A stretch of 64,000 bases of DNA from assembly GCA_037176845.1 (NCBI GenBank), contig JAYKXP010000169.1, forward strand, positions 18,501 to 82,500, read 5' to 3'. A model generated the notes under the pieces. The model was not told where the DNA came from. It searched no databases and saw only the letters and a program-made list of their open reading frames with translations. This DNA comes from Paramarasmius palmivorus (Eukaryota; Basidiomycota; Agaricomycetes; Agaricales; Marasmiaceae). Positions 23,358-34,720 of the stretch are shown here, in pieces; position 1 is the stretch's first letter, and each line of letters begins with the position of its first letter. The translations under genes were made by a program, and so were the position numbers.

Positions 23358-23821
23358 TGAACTAGCTCTGTCCTATGGGTATCTTAAAGTTCTAATTTCA
23401 CAACTCTAGTTCAATATAGAGAAGGGCTTTTCAAAGGTTTTATTTTCTAAGTTATTTTCTAAGCACATGTCACCTCTATTGTCAACAATAGAAGACAAGA
23501 ACTTTGCTATTGGTGCACTAGGGCTACATATATAGCAGGGTAATTGCTTGAGAGCTTCCTAGAGGAAACCCTGCTGTTTATATACCTGTGAGCGTACATA
23601 TTTTACATATAAGTGAAAGTGGACACAATAAAGTAAGAGTAACTATGCAAGAAATGAGAACGAGGAGAGGATTCTGTCCATATGAAGTAAGTATCTACCA
23701 GAAAAGGAAGGTTTGGGTATATATTTGGAATTTGACATTATTTTGCAGGACTGCAAGTAATATTACTTTTTGGTTGCTAGGAAGTGGTGCGCAGAGGCGC
23801 TGTTCTGCATGGTGCATTTTG

Positions 23822-24623
23822 GATATCGGTGCTAGGACATAGTTATTCCGCTCGAAACTTGCTAGGAGTCTGACCTCAACCGAAACACTTCAGATTCATA
23901 TCTGAGGAACTCTGCACCCGTATCATTCTATATTATATTTTCTATGTCCTAGGACAGGCCTGGAACAGAATCCTATCTGTTTCCTTGCTATAGGACTATT
24001 TGTCCCTCGCTAGCATCTGTACTAGCAGTAGGAATCCCAACTCAATGCTCGAGGCATATTCCAATCGATAGTGGAAAGCTGTTAAGCCCCCATATGGTCC
24101 TTGTATTGATGACCTAGTTACTCGGACATTTCTAATCCAAGTAACTTTGCTCTCGAAGGTGACTCACACCTCCAACTTCTACTGTACTTGGTATATAGCT
24201 CTGATTCAGTTCCTAGGGTCCTTCTACGCTGTGGTAGTTGGTCCTTGTTCACTATCCCATCTCATATGTCCCATAGCGCGAGTATAGTGTAGCCATATGA
24301 CCTACTAGGAAGTCTACCATGTACAGTAGCATGTCCTCGTAAGGTTCCAGCCTGATAATAGAGTATAGATACGGTCTACAGGTTTTGACATGTATCCTAG
24401 CGCAATCATATAGGGCTCACAACGACATCAACGTCTATGCGCACGTAGCTAGTATTCACTATGCAGTGCATGCCTATCTTATTCCTTATATGCGCACTAC
24501 TAGGTTCCTAGCAGTGATACCAAGTCCATATGGTACTTAGTATGATGTACTAGTGCGATGCTGAACACAACAATTAGTGTCAAAACAACTGGTTTTCAGT
24601 GATTTCGTTCAGGTGCCCTCACA
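23822..24623 (-). repeat. LTR-B copy 2 (inverted partner of 397-1204)
   Basis: The reverse complement runs from TGTGAGGG (24616-24623) to CCGATATC (23822-23829), collinear with copy 1. Divergence is clear but moderate, with many C/T and G/A differences. Confidence 0.6.
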
Positions 24624-25416
24624 GTGCATGGGATAGAGAAAGGACATTGTTCCACTCTGGCGGTTAATCAGGATTGAGACGATTAGCAGTTACACGTATC
24701 AAGAAACACACAGCCATTGTGTCCTGCTCTTTCTCCTTTCTCCTTTCATACACATGTGGAGCATAGTGTCAATCTTTCTTTCTCTCTCCCCTATCATCTC
24801 AATCTGAGTCTAAGCCTCTCTCAACATTCCCTAGCAACTATAAGAGTTAAATCAAGCCATACATCTACATTTTACTTTTACAGAAATTATTGCACCCTCG
24901 TTGGACTGAACATTGGTGCTTACTGTCCTCTCATACTCCTACCAACATCCCCGACCTTATTCCCACATTCCTTTACCTTAGCAATACTCACTTCTTCAAC
25001 AGTGGTGGCCAATGTGGAGAACTAGGTTTTCTGAGGGAAACTAACAAGCTAAGTTACCTGAATACTCCTGCTTTCATTACCATACTGTTGGCTCATTTTT
25101 TAGCCCCTGTTCTGAGCCTGGGAATCTTGATCAACACTGTTGACCACAAGTGCCCACGCTAACATCACACATCAATCTTATGCCACATTGTCACTTTCTT
25201 CACAACCTCCATCATTTCCTTATCCCTTGAGCTACAGGTTCTATACTGTAGTTCTTTACCACCTCTACTAGTTCTATACTGCAGATACTGGTTCTATACT
25301 GCTAGTAGTACCCTTGTTTTCTCATTTCCGCAGACTCTATCAAAGAAGTTAGCATATCCAAGTCAAGTGCTTTTGAATTATTCCTTGAACATTTACTAGC
25401 TTATAATCATTCCAGA
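24624..25416. other. Possible Gypsy leader; LTR not defined
   Basis: Pyrimidine-rich DNA with CTTTCTCC repeats at about 24725-24745. TTCTTCAACA ending at 25001 followed by TGGTGGCCAATGTGG (25003-25017) could be an LTR end plus a PBS starting with TGG, as expected for a 3'-end tRNA primer. I cannot define the other LTR end or a second LTR, so this stays tentative. Confidence 0.25.
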
Positions 25417-26402
25417 ATGTCAGTTCCGCCTCCTGCAACCAACATTAATATTTTCGCCAAGCCTATGCCCATTGAAGGGACATCTAATGCTCCTCAGTTT
25501 AACAGTCAATTCCCCACTGATTTTTGTGTAAGATACAGTCTCATGGACGTGCTGCTCACATCACAGACAACAATGCTTTGGTTGACTACATCTATCTCTA
25601 CTCTTCCAACAGAGTTAAAGAGATCATTCAATACATGCCTGAGTTTGACCTCAATACCACCAACAGAACATGGGACGCAGCTAAGAAAAAGCTCCTTCAG
25701 CTGTTTGGTTCCACTGATGTTGATCCTCAGGTTACTACTAAGGCATTGATGCAGTTCATCAAGAAGCATTCTGCTGAGTGTGTCTTTTCTACTAAATCTG
25801 ATGTTGAAAACTATTTCCTACAGTTTTAAATGATTCTAGCTCCTTTCTTGAAAAGTCAAGACATCACTGAGAAGTTTGCACAGATTCTCTTTGTCAAGGG
25901 TATTCCCAAATCACTTCAAGAATGGTTCCTTAACAAAATCCTAGAACCCAATTGCACCACTGATAATCCACCAACTATTGATGCCACTTACGCCATCCTC
26001 ATGGACCGATACAATCGCAAAGGATTATTCTATGAACCAGACACCAAAGATACTTTCTCATCTGATGTCAGCTTTGACAGTACCAGTAACCAAGTACCCA
26101 CTTCAGCACCCACAACAGCTACATCTTCAACTCAAACCAATCCAAACTGTACTCAGCACAATATACAGCAAACTACCGATGTTGACAAGCTCACAAAGGC
26201 CATGGAGGATCTCAAGTTAAACAAGATTTGTGCTTTAGAGGCTCAAGTACAAGAACTCATAGCTGCTATGGGATCCACAGCTTCTCCTAATAGGTCCCTT
26301 CCTTCTCAAAGTCTAGGCACTACTAACAATTGTCCTAGGTGTTGTATTGTATGTAGCAAGTCTGAGGGAGTAGATTTAGACCATCCCCTTCATCCATTCT
26401 GA
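25417..26402 (+). pseudogene. gag: Gypsy Gag remnant
   Basis: The main frame runs 25524-26402 with one TAA at 25827-25829. A preceding segment (25417-25523, starting MSVPPPATNINIFAKPMP) is in another frame. The protein shows a Gag-like helical part (EIIQYMPEFDLNT, TWDAAKKKLLQLFG, CPYC-like end NNCPRCCIVCSKSEG near 26325-26365). The following lines up with the usual Agaricomycete Gypsy order, because protease and RT follow in the same direction. Two frame disruptions make it non-functional. Confidence 0.6.
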
Positions 26403-26639
26403 TGCCCAGAGACAGCTTGGTTGTTTGAGAGCGGTGATATTGTATCAGTTCATTGATGTTCCACTCACAACCTGCTTTGCGTTCAGGGAAGGATACTTCC
26501 AATCGATTCAATCCAGCTAAACAACCTAGTACCATAGACTCTACTGAAACCAAAGACAAGAAGAAGGTATAATGGAAAAATCCCATTTCTACAAGTCAAA
26601 CCCCAGCTTCATTGTCCAATCCACCAGTCTCCATGCCTC

Positions 26640-27650
26640 CACTGACTGCTCCATCACCTCAACCAGCTGCTAAAGTTGACATTCCACCACCTACCAATCC
26701 GATTAATTGAGAGGATGGATGGAAGAAGTTGTTACCTTCCAAGAACAAGAACAATGATGGTGATATCAACATGAAGGATGATACAAAGTGAAAGCCCAAT
26801 GCACCTCAGTATAGGTTGACATCAGATTATCGAATCTTGATGTTACAGTCAAATTACAGGACCTTGTTGGTAATAGTCCAGCCTTGCAGAAGATCTGGGC
26901 TGACTTGTTTTGTACTCGACAAGAATATGCCAATAAGAAAGCTGAGTATTCTGATGTTGTCATGGTGAATGCTGATGGCTCTATTGTAGAATCTGAAGAT
27001 ATGATTACTGATTATGAGGAGCCCTTGACAATTACATCCTGTTTGTCAGTGAACAGTGACTTTTTTATGGATGACATTCAGCATTTCCTAGTCTCGTATG
27101 TGGCTAAAGCTGTTGTTATTCCATCACAGAAGTTCATGGCCATGACTTGCAGGTATGTGAATGTCAAGGTTAACGGCAAGAACTTCAGGATCTTGGCTGA
27201 TTCAGGCTCAGAGCTTAGTGTTGGTGAAGTAGGATTCCCAGATCGATCAGAATGTGCTGTAGATCTTGAAGGAGTCCATTGGTCTCTCAAAGGTGTTCAC
27301 AGTCATCCTGAACGTCTCCATGGTTTTTGTCTAGATGTTCTGATTGAGATCAGAGGGTATGAATTCCAGCTCATGTCTTTATTGCTAACTATTCCTTGGG
27401 GGACATTGATATGATTCTAGGTCAACCATTCTTTCAGTAGTATGCTGCTCGCTTTGAGTATTATCGTTCTGGAAAGGTTTCTCTCTATCTTTGGCAAAAT
27501 GGCGACTGCAAATTCAATCCAACTGTTAGCATTATAATTGCTGATCCTGGAAACCCTCACAATACTTCAAAGATTTGCCCTTCACTTTCATACTCAGCTA
27601 CTGTAGAAGAAATTGTTGATGAGGAAAACTTGACTCCAGGTTTTCAAGGC
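26640..27650 (+). pseudogene. pro: Gypsy protease region
   Basis: The frame 26884-27414 carries the retropepsin-type signature VNGKNFRILADSGSELSV (about 27169-27222), with Asp-Ser-Gly preserved. After a frameshift near 27380 the C-terminal protease part continues (SLGDIDMILGQPFFQ, about 27390-27440), where the ILG(Q/R)PF motif is recognisable. 26640-26880 is an upstream linker with in-frame stops (RxDGWKKLLP-like). Confidence 0.65.
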
Positions 27651-27954
27651 TGAAGCACCAACATAATCAAGTCTTCCAATGTGCTTCAGCTATGCTTGGA
27701 AGATTGTTTGAGGCTCTTATGGGCAACACTGAGTTTTCCAATTTTGATTCCCTCCTATCTGTTAATAGCTTATATTTATTCAATGAAAACTGATCCTACC
27801 TCTATTCCTTCACATTCACCATGGATTGAACGTTTTCATAATGCTAATTATTTCTCTTTTGCAGATACTCCAAAGAAGCCTTTGAAAGAACTTACACCAA
27901 GTGGCCTTCTTAAAGGATGCAAATACAAGCCTGTGGATCGCAAAGTATGACCAG

Positions 27955-28794
27955 TACCAATGTATATGCCAGATCCAGTTGCCCAACAATTCAAACCTGT
28001 CCCAACCACCATTCCTACATCTCTTCCTATTCATTCTCCACCCTATTGTTCTGTTCCTTATGGATCCCACATTACTCTTGATTGTTTCAAAGATATGCTC
28101 GCCAAGATTGAACCTGGAATCATTGACTTGCTTGCTGATGTTATTTGAGCAAGAGAGATGGCCTTTGCATTCAACTACAAAGAGAAAGGAACCTTCAAGC
28201 CCAAAATCTTTCCTGACTACAAGATTCCAGTGATCAAACACATTCCATGGAGTGATCCACCCATACAAATTCCTCTTCCTTTATTACCTTCAGTCATTGA
28301 CCTTATCCGTGAGCAAGAATGAGATGGATGTTTTGAACCAACAACATTAAGTTATTGTTCATCCTTATTTGTAAAAATGGGGTGTGTATCATTATTGACC
28401 TTTAAAAGCTGAATACAGTCACCATTAGGGATGCTTCTTTACCACCGAACATCAATGAGTTTGCAGAGAAATTCAATGGTTATGCCATGTATGGGTTACT
28501 TGACCTCTTTTCTGGATTTGATGCCCATGTTGTCGACAAGTTGTCACGTCCTCTTCAAGCTTTTCACACTCCTGCCCACAGCAGCAAACTACACTTGTAC
28601 AAGGTTATACAAACTCTGTCCAAGAATTCCAATGGTGTGTATGCCATTCTTTAGACCAAGTTAACAACATTGCAGACAATTTTATCAACAATTGTGGACT
28701 CTGTGGACCTTCAACCCAGTATAACAACACACCTATTCCATATAATCCTTCCATTTGATGATTCATATGGGAGTACATCATCAATCTCAACAGA
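27955..28794 (+). pseudogene. pol: Gypsy reverse transcriptase, active site lost
   Basis: Disjointed frames show the typical RT stretch IRDASLPPNINEFAEKF (about 28419-28469) and YGLLDLFSGFDAHVVD. The catalytic box normally reading F-(I/V)-D-D is FINNCGLCGP here (28681-28710). Both Asp codons are Asn codons (28687-28692), so the enzyme is dead. Several TGA/TAG/TAA codons and frameshifts also interrupt it. Confidence 0.75.
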
Positions 28795-29397
28795 GTGTTA
28801 GGTGCTATGATCTGTGCTGGGATTACTGCATCTGGCACTAAGGCTATACTAGCCACCATTCGACTTCAAATTGTTGGATCTGTTGTTTCATTGGAAGGCT
28901 GGATCATCAAGCCAAATATTGTGCGCAAGGTGATAGATTGGCCAATTCCTGTGTCTGTCACCAAAATTCGTGGGTTTTTAGGCACTGCTGAAGTTGGACG
29001 TTGATGGATTAAAGGGTTTTCACTCATCACTAAGCCTCTCACCATTATGCTCAAGATTACTGATGAGCCCTTTGAATTGACTACAGAAGCAATAGATGCT
29101 TTCAAAACTTTGAAACATCACATTACTTGAGCACCAGTTCTCATCAAGATCAACTATGAAGACACCCTTAAGATATCCTTACCTCCTAGACTTTTGGATG
29201 AAGGACTCATTGTAGTTGGTGTCGATTTATCATGGAAAGGTGCTGGATGGGCTGTTTACCAGATAAGAGAATGTCTCAAGTGTCCAGCTATTTATGGATT
29301 CTGCACATTCAATGAACGCAAACAGAATTATGGGCAACTAAAGTTCATTACTACACTTCTATCAACAAAGCCAGAAGCCTGGTGGCACCAGGATTGA
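28795..29397 (+). pseudogene. pol: Gypsy RT thumb/RNase H remnant, truncated
   Basis: Recognisable blocks are KVIDWPIPVSVTKIRGFLGT (28930-28989), the tether WIKGFSLITKPLT, and the RNase H start VVGVDLSWKGAGWAVYQ with FNERKQNYGQ (29214-29340). The element ends at 29397. No integrase follows and no 3' LTR was found. An in-frame TGA sits at 29003-29005 and another at 29127-29129. Confidence 0.7.
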
Positions 29398-29694
29398 GAC
29401 AGATGTTGCTACCACATCTGAAACTGCACTTACACTGCCACAAGCTGAGACTGTAAGCTTACAGAGCCTGCTCACCTCCAAGAGCTGAGCCAGCGGTGCT
29501 CATTCCAGAAGCCAGGTGGACAGTTAGTTGATTTTATCTTTATTATATTCCAGCTATTGGAATTGTCGTAGGCACTCTGAAAAAAAAGTTTTGATGAGTC
29601 AGCGATCCGCAGCTCTGCAGCCCGACAATATCAACCATGCCAGCTGGCATCATCTCAGTGTCGTCCCATCACTCTCTGCACAACCAGCTTCGAA
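29398..29694. other. Spacer between Gypsy end and transposase remnant
   Basis: Nothing recognisable. CpG becomes more frequent again from about 29570, as in the following exons. Confidence 0.4.
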
Positions 29695-30302
29695 ATGGGT
29701 AACTACTGTTATGTCCACCCTGAAAAGAAGAAAACCTATGTCACCCAATACTATCAAGGTCTCAAACCACGGACAATTTGCACTACCAGTGGATACAGTC
29801 TACGAGCTTTTTACCGGCTCCAAAAGTTATATGAAACAACTGGCCAGGTTACAAAGCGCCCTCTGGTTCCTGGAGCACCTAGAGTATTGACGTCGTTGCA
29901 GCTAGATGTGAGTACCCTTTACAAGCCTTTCAGTTTTTACTCATTCTTCTGTCTTCTAGTACCTAGAAGGCCTTATTGAACGAACTCCCGACATCTACCT
30001 CTCTGAGATGCAAGATGCTCTGTGGAACGTATTTGAGGTTGATGTTGATGTCAAGACCATCTCAAACTCCTTGCGTCGACGGGGCTTCACACAAAAAAAG
30101 GTACAGTTCATCTTCTTTATCATAGGTCTGCTTCACTCACATCAGTTACCTAGATTGCACGGTCTGCCCTTGAATGAAGTGAGGAGCTACGGAACAATTT
30201 CCAGGCTCGCAGGATGCTGTATATTCTACCATGACCCCTGAGAACATTGCTGGCTGGTACCGAGACTCTGGATATTTACCACATATCGTTGATGATGTAT
30301 AA
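29695..30302 (+). pseudogene. IS630/Tc1-like transposase: HTH part and C-terminal tail, DDE core absent
   Basis: Exons 29695-29907 and 29960-30100 and then from 30154, with introns 29908-29959 (52 bp) and 30101-30153 (53 bp), join in frame. The product contains LRAFYRLQKLYETTGQV, then YLEGLIERTPDIYLSEMQ and TISNSLRRRGFTQKK. This is the paired HTH region of fungal IS630/Tc1-like transposases. A TGA follows at 30175-30177 (E-stop-S-E-E-L, where family members have Arg). After about 25 more codons a shifted frame reads TPENIAGWYRDSGY (30231-30272), which resembles the extreme C-terminus of such transposases. The entire catalytic domain that should lie between is missing. It converges with the minus-strand gene ending at 30391. 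Confidence 0.7.
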
Positions 30303-30390
30303 TGTACTGTATTGTAGTTCAAGATATTACGAGTGCGACGTCCGTGTTAGACAAGTAGTTGGAGGTGCAATGACGTGTCATCTCTAGACC

Positions 30391-32016
30391 CTAATTCACC
30401 CGAGAGTCTGTGAGCGGCTCACGCCGTTGACGTTTGACTCTGGCCCTTTTCTCTTCCTTTCTCTCATGTTGTACACCAAGCTCATGCAGCAATGGACGTA
30501 CTGCACCAGCTACCATCCCAATCTTTTCCTGGAAGAAGCTTTCGTCGAAGTCTTGAAAACAAAACCCATAGAAGAGGCCTTCATTTACGAGGCTTTCACG
30601 GTACTGCGGATAGTTGAAAAGCGGGAATTTGGCATGGACAGTGGTAAGCACTTTGTCAATTGTCATTGAATTGTACTTCAGTGCGACTTGGTTTTCTTCT
30701 TCAATATTTGTAATCTCTTCTACATCTGGACTTGGACTATGTTTTTGTTTGGTCTCTGAAGGCTGATTCTTTGTGCCAGGGTTGCGTATTTCTTCAATGA
30801 ATGCAGAGTCAAGGTGAAAATGGACATCGGTTCTGTTACGACGGTTGCGTGGGTGGTTCAGGCTAGACTGAGAAGTGTCCGTAACCTCGTCAAAGTTGAG
30901 TGCATTAGGTGGACTGGTGAATTCACAGTCAGCCTTGCCATCATGCTAGTACATGGAAAATAGATGAGTAAAATATCTGCCTTGTAAATAGCGTCATGAC
31001 TTACAACAAGCCTAGCCCACAGACCAATTGTGTACAAGTCTAACGGCTTGTGCTTGCCATTCCGTTGAACATAACAGTAGCGAGCACCGGGTTCATTGAT
31101 TCCACCATTGCTACATTCATGGCAGTATAGTTTCATCTTTGCAATTCCGAACTCTTTGTCGCAGCCAGTATCTGTTGCTGTTGGGGGCTTTTGGGACTTT
31201 CGTGATCGTTCATCTTCAGTGTCAACCTCAGGGACCTATTATATGATTTGTAAGAGTATAGAATGTTGCAAAATAATTGACTTACGTTGTTTATCACTTC
31301 AAGAAAGACAGGCTTGGTATGCCTTTTACTCCTCAGCATCGGAAGACATTCTTTCAATGCTTCTTGTGCATGAGCAGTAGTCTCTAGTGGATGGAATTCC
31401 ACCCTCTTCCCCTCATCATAATGCTTCCACACTGGGCAAAACTCCTCGCCGTCATCAACTTCAAGCATCTCTTTGATCTTCGCAAGAAAGTTTGCTGGTA
31501 CCTCGGGCTGAGGCTCATCTTCATCACGGTCATTGTTGGGAACGGAAAAGACAATATGTTCTGTGTTTTTCTTCAAGTATTTGTCACCTTTTTTGGCAGG
31601 AATGGATGCTTTGATGGTTAGACGATGCTCCTCAGCTTGTGTACGCCCAACAGCACTTGTTGTAGGTGCCTGGGAGCCAGATGTTTGCATAGCATGACCG
31701 ACTATTTTACACGTTAGTAGGTATATCAACATGTGGTGTATCTTCTCTTACCTTGACTTCCTACGGTATGATTTGATTGTGCTCCAGTTGGAAATGCTCG
31801 AGCCAACTGTTCCCATGTCTCAAACCTTGGAACAAAACCCTCTCTCCCTGGACCATGGTACATATGCTCAAACAACCCATTATTAAGGCCTCTCTGTAGG
31901 TGTGCGACGGCTATGTTTTGACCTTGCAAAGATGGACTGCCTTCACCAGTAGCAAGATAGTTTGCTGCACCACGCTGACGGGGAGGCTGGCGCTGTGAGT
32001 TGTGATGAGGATTCAT
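30391..32016 (-). CDS. Uninterrupted four-exon gene, 488 aa, function unknown
   Basis: Exons 32016-31752, 31701-31286, 31235-31005 and 30945-30391 (265+416+231+555 nt) splice in frame to 488 codons plus TAG. Introns of 50, 50 and 59 bp have GTAAG donors and AG acceptors; intron 1 has a CTAAC branch site. The start ATG (32016-32014) opens MNPHHNSQRQPPRQRG, a basic, disordered N-terminus. The middle is more globular. A Cys pair YCHECSNGG and a further YCYVQRNGKHKPL (exon 3) suggest a small metal-binding motif. The last exon ends with a helical segment (LVNEGLFYGFCFQDF ... VGMVAGAV-like) that faintly recalls a SAM-like fold, and a basic tail KRARVKRQRR that could be an NLS. No frame damage, and CpG density is normal (about 15 in 31321-31920). 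I do not recognise the family. It may be a basidiomycete-specific gene or a domesticated TE-associated gene. Confidence 0.8.
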
Positions 32017-32469
32017 GTTGAGTAGCGGGAGAATAGACAGTACAATTCTACAGGTAACACACAATGTATACTAGTGGATCCAAACCATTTTACGGTAACG
32101 AAAGTCATGAGTCATGGCAGAGCTGCGGAGCGCTGACTCATCAAAACTTTTTTTTCAGAGTGTCTATGATAATTCCAATAGCTGTCATTTTAATTTGTTT
32201 CCTTTCCATTCTGCTTGTACAGTATTTTATTTTACACTGGATGATCAGTAAATATGTCTAGATATATGTTTGACATTTAGGTACCAAGATGATTGCTATT
32301 TAAAGGTGTGCGCAAAAATGTATAGGGTCAAACCCTCTTTCTCTCTCTCCCCCATCATTAGCTGATGTATGAAGGAGTGCCACTAGAGGGAGACTCTGCA
32401 TGTTGGAGATAGTGTCAGGGGACAAGGAGGTTGTACTGCTGTAAAAATCTAATCTATAGTGTGATTGCC
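32017..32469. other. Upstream region of the 488-aa gene
   Basis: AT-rich with a CTCTCTCTCC run at about 32339-32352. No gene. The promoter of the minus-strand gene should lie here, but no clear TATA or initiator is visible. Confidence 0.35.
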
Positions 32470-34720
32470 CAACTTTGACTGAATGGCCAAAGGATTCATG
32501 AGCCTACTGTATGTCAAGATCTTTGTCATCAGAATTGGAAAACATGGATTTTGTAAATTTAATGAGAAGACAGGACATGAGTTGACAAAAGTCTCTTAGT
32601 TTGAGCTTGATGCCTAGGAAACGTGAATTGTAGCTCCCCAGCACTTTGGAAAAATCTTCAGCAGTCATAGTTTGTCCCAAAGTGACAAATATATCTGTAA
32701 GGTAGTGGTCAGACCCTTCTGCCAAGAAGCCTGTGTATCCCCAAATGTGATAGGCAGCATAATAGCACTGGGTGATCACCAAGATCAACAGCTGACTGAC
32801 AGCAATAGCAGGTGTACACATGCCATTTTTTTCCAGCACCAGTCATTGATTGGGTTTTGATGTACTGGTTGATTATGGTGAGGAATTCATTGATGAAAAT
32901 GAGGTTACAAGGGTGATAATTTGTATTGGTGTACTGGATGCCCTCTATCTCTGTTCCCTGTGCTCTCCCACCAATTGTGGAAGTCATGAGGTAATATAAC
33001 TGCTCCAAAATTTTGTTGAGTAGATTGATCCACTCAAACACAGCACCTAGGGTTATTTATGAGTGTGAGTACCATTGTTTGAAGTACAGTACTCACCAGT
33101 GTCAACTTCCCATTTACAACAGTAAATAACACCTGATTGTTTGAGAGGTGTTTGAGTAGTTGACTACATTTTTGCTTGAGGTTGTTCATGGGCTTGTTGA
33201 TAAAAGAGAAGCTGGGGAGTTTGTTACCAGAATCATCTCAGAACCAATGTCTCCTTGATTCAGGGTTTGGATCCATGGCAATGTCAATGTCGTGAAGTAG
33301 GTCTTGAAATTGACAACCACAGAAGAGTTACTGAATTTGGTCTAAAAGATTGTTGATGCTGAGTTGCACCCCATCAACGAAATCTTTGACAGTAATGGGA
33401 ACTCATCAATGGAAATGACATTATGGGTAGGATCACAGATGAAGCAAGCAATTCCCTTGCTGCTTGTAGGCAAGAGTGGAGAAGTATTTCATCCATTGAC
33501 AGATAGTAGTAAATACAATGGTCTCAGTGTCTGAAATATATGGCTTGACTTGCTCCTGGTACACCCTAAGAATGGTTTAGTAAGAGCTTTTGAGGAATGG
33601 ATCAGAAGCTTCATGTCTGGGCAAATCCTTAATATTGGGGTGAGTCCTTCAATTGGATAACCTGCCATGCAGCAGTTGCTCTGAACACCCACTGAGCTTT
33701 AGTGATCAATGGTGTGATGGTGTTTGCACAGGCAAATTGTCCTTCAGGGAGAATATTAGTGGCTATGAGGAATCGGGTGAGTGGACACATGGTTTCATCC
33801 CTTTGGTATCCAACAGTTGGGTTTGACAGGAATGACCAGATAGTATCATGCAGACATTGTTTCAATTGGCTTGAGTCACTGTTGGGTGCTGCACATATGA
33901 GTAGAGGAGAATGAGTTGCTGTACCGTGTGTGGGTGGATGGTGATAGAGAAATGCTCAATAGTGACTGTTCTGCAATAAAACAGAAATGAAAGCATCTGG
34001 GCTATGCAGTCTGGGTGCAACACATTTCAATGCCAGAATGATTGCAACTCCTGGGATTTCTTTAATGGGTCCTTGTGTGATGGAGATTGGTTCGTCACCA
34101 CTGAGGTTATAGATGTCATGCATGATTGTATTGATATCTGGTAGGTGAACATCTTTTCACTGTCTGGAAGCCTGGTGGAAATGGTTGTTATTCTGATGTG
34201 AGTGGATGTGTATGAAGGAAACAAAGCACATTCCATGCAGATTGTAAGATGCCATGTGGGATCTGCTAGTATATTGTACACAGATAAAAAAGCTACAGAT
34301 CTCTCGCATGCTTCACTGGTCATCACATGTTGATTAACATTGTTTGGTGGAAGAGAATTGATTGAGTTTGTTTCTTCTCCCATGTCAGGTCCTCATCCCA
34401 GATATCTAGCTGGTGTGTTGTTGGCACTTTGCTTCACAAAGATACTCGCGCGTGCACAGTATAGTTCAGTGGGAATAATATTGTTTCAGCAACAGATGAG
34501 ATCTGCTGTGAAGTGGGTCCTGACCAGTTGTTGGATATACTGATGTCAGGCATGTTGATGTTGATGTCAGCAGATATCAGTGGTGGTATTATGTCTGAAT
34601 GTTGATCCATTTCTGAATCAGGATCTTGTGCATTGTTTGTATAGGGGTTTATATCACCATACTTGGAAATAGGGTCTTTGGCAGGAGGGTGTGGAATGAT
34701 CTTTAAGATGTTTTCCACTT
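32470..34720 (-). pseudogene. Telomere-linked-helicase-like protein remnant (non-helicase part)
   Basis: On the minus strand, in order: a C-x2-C segment WHLTICMECALFPSYTSTH (about 34200-34250), MCPLTRFLIATNILPEGQF with KAQWVFRATAAWQ (33690-33790), GRAQGTEIEGIQYTNTN and INQYIKTQSMTGAGK (32850-32980), then a helical end QLLILVITQCYYA ... KLKLRDFCQ. From memory this order (C2H2-like start, 'ARGTE', 'Y.K..S.TG') is that of the region N-terminal to the RecQ helicase in fungal telomere-linked-helicase-type proteins. At least three frame changes and several stops break it, and no helicase motif follows downstream. CpG is almost absent. Confidence 0.5.

Larger units (their letters stand above)
18522..23747 (+). 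repeat. LTR-D copy 2, split by the Copia-1 element
   Basis: The left part is 18522-19009, the right part 23363-23747. The two parts join at the TGAAC duplication and are collinear with 9943-11067. The left part has an expansion of the GTGGGGCTCCACAC block (three copies, about 18885-18980, one in copy 1). It was clearly present before Copia-1 inserted. Confidence 0.65.

Noticed and set aside
397..24623. The LTR-B inverted pair as terminal repeats of a giant (24-kb) DNA transposon
   Set aside because: No target duplication, no captain or polymerase gene inside, and the content is a patchwork of separate insertions. Two opposite solo LTRs are simpler.
24624..25002. A defined Gypsy 5' LTR
   Set aside because: Only a plausible end and PBS were seen; no start, no second LTR, no duplication.
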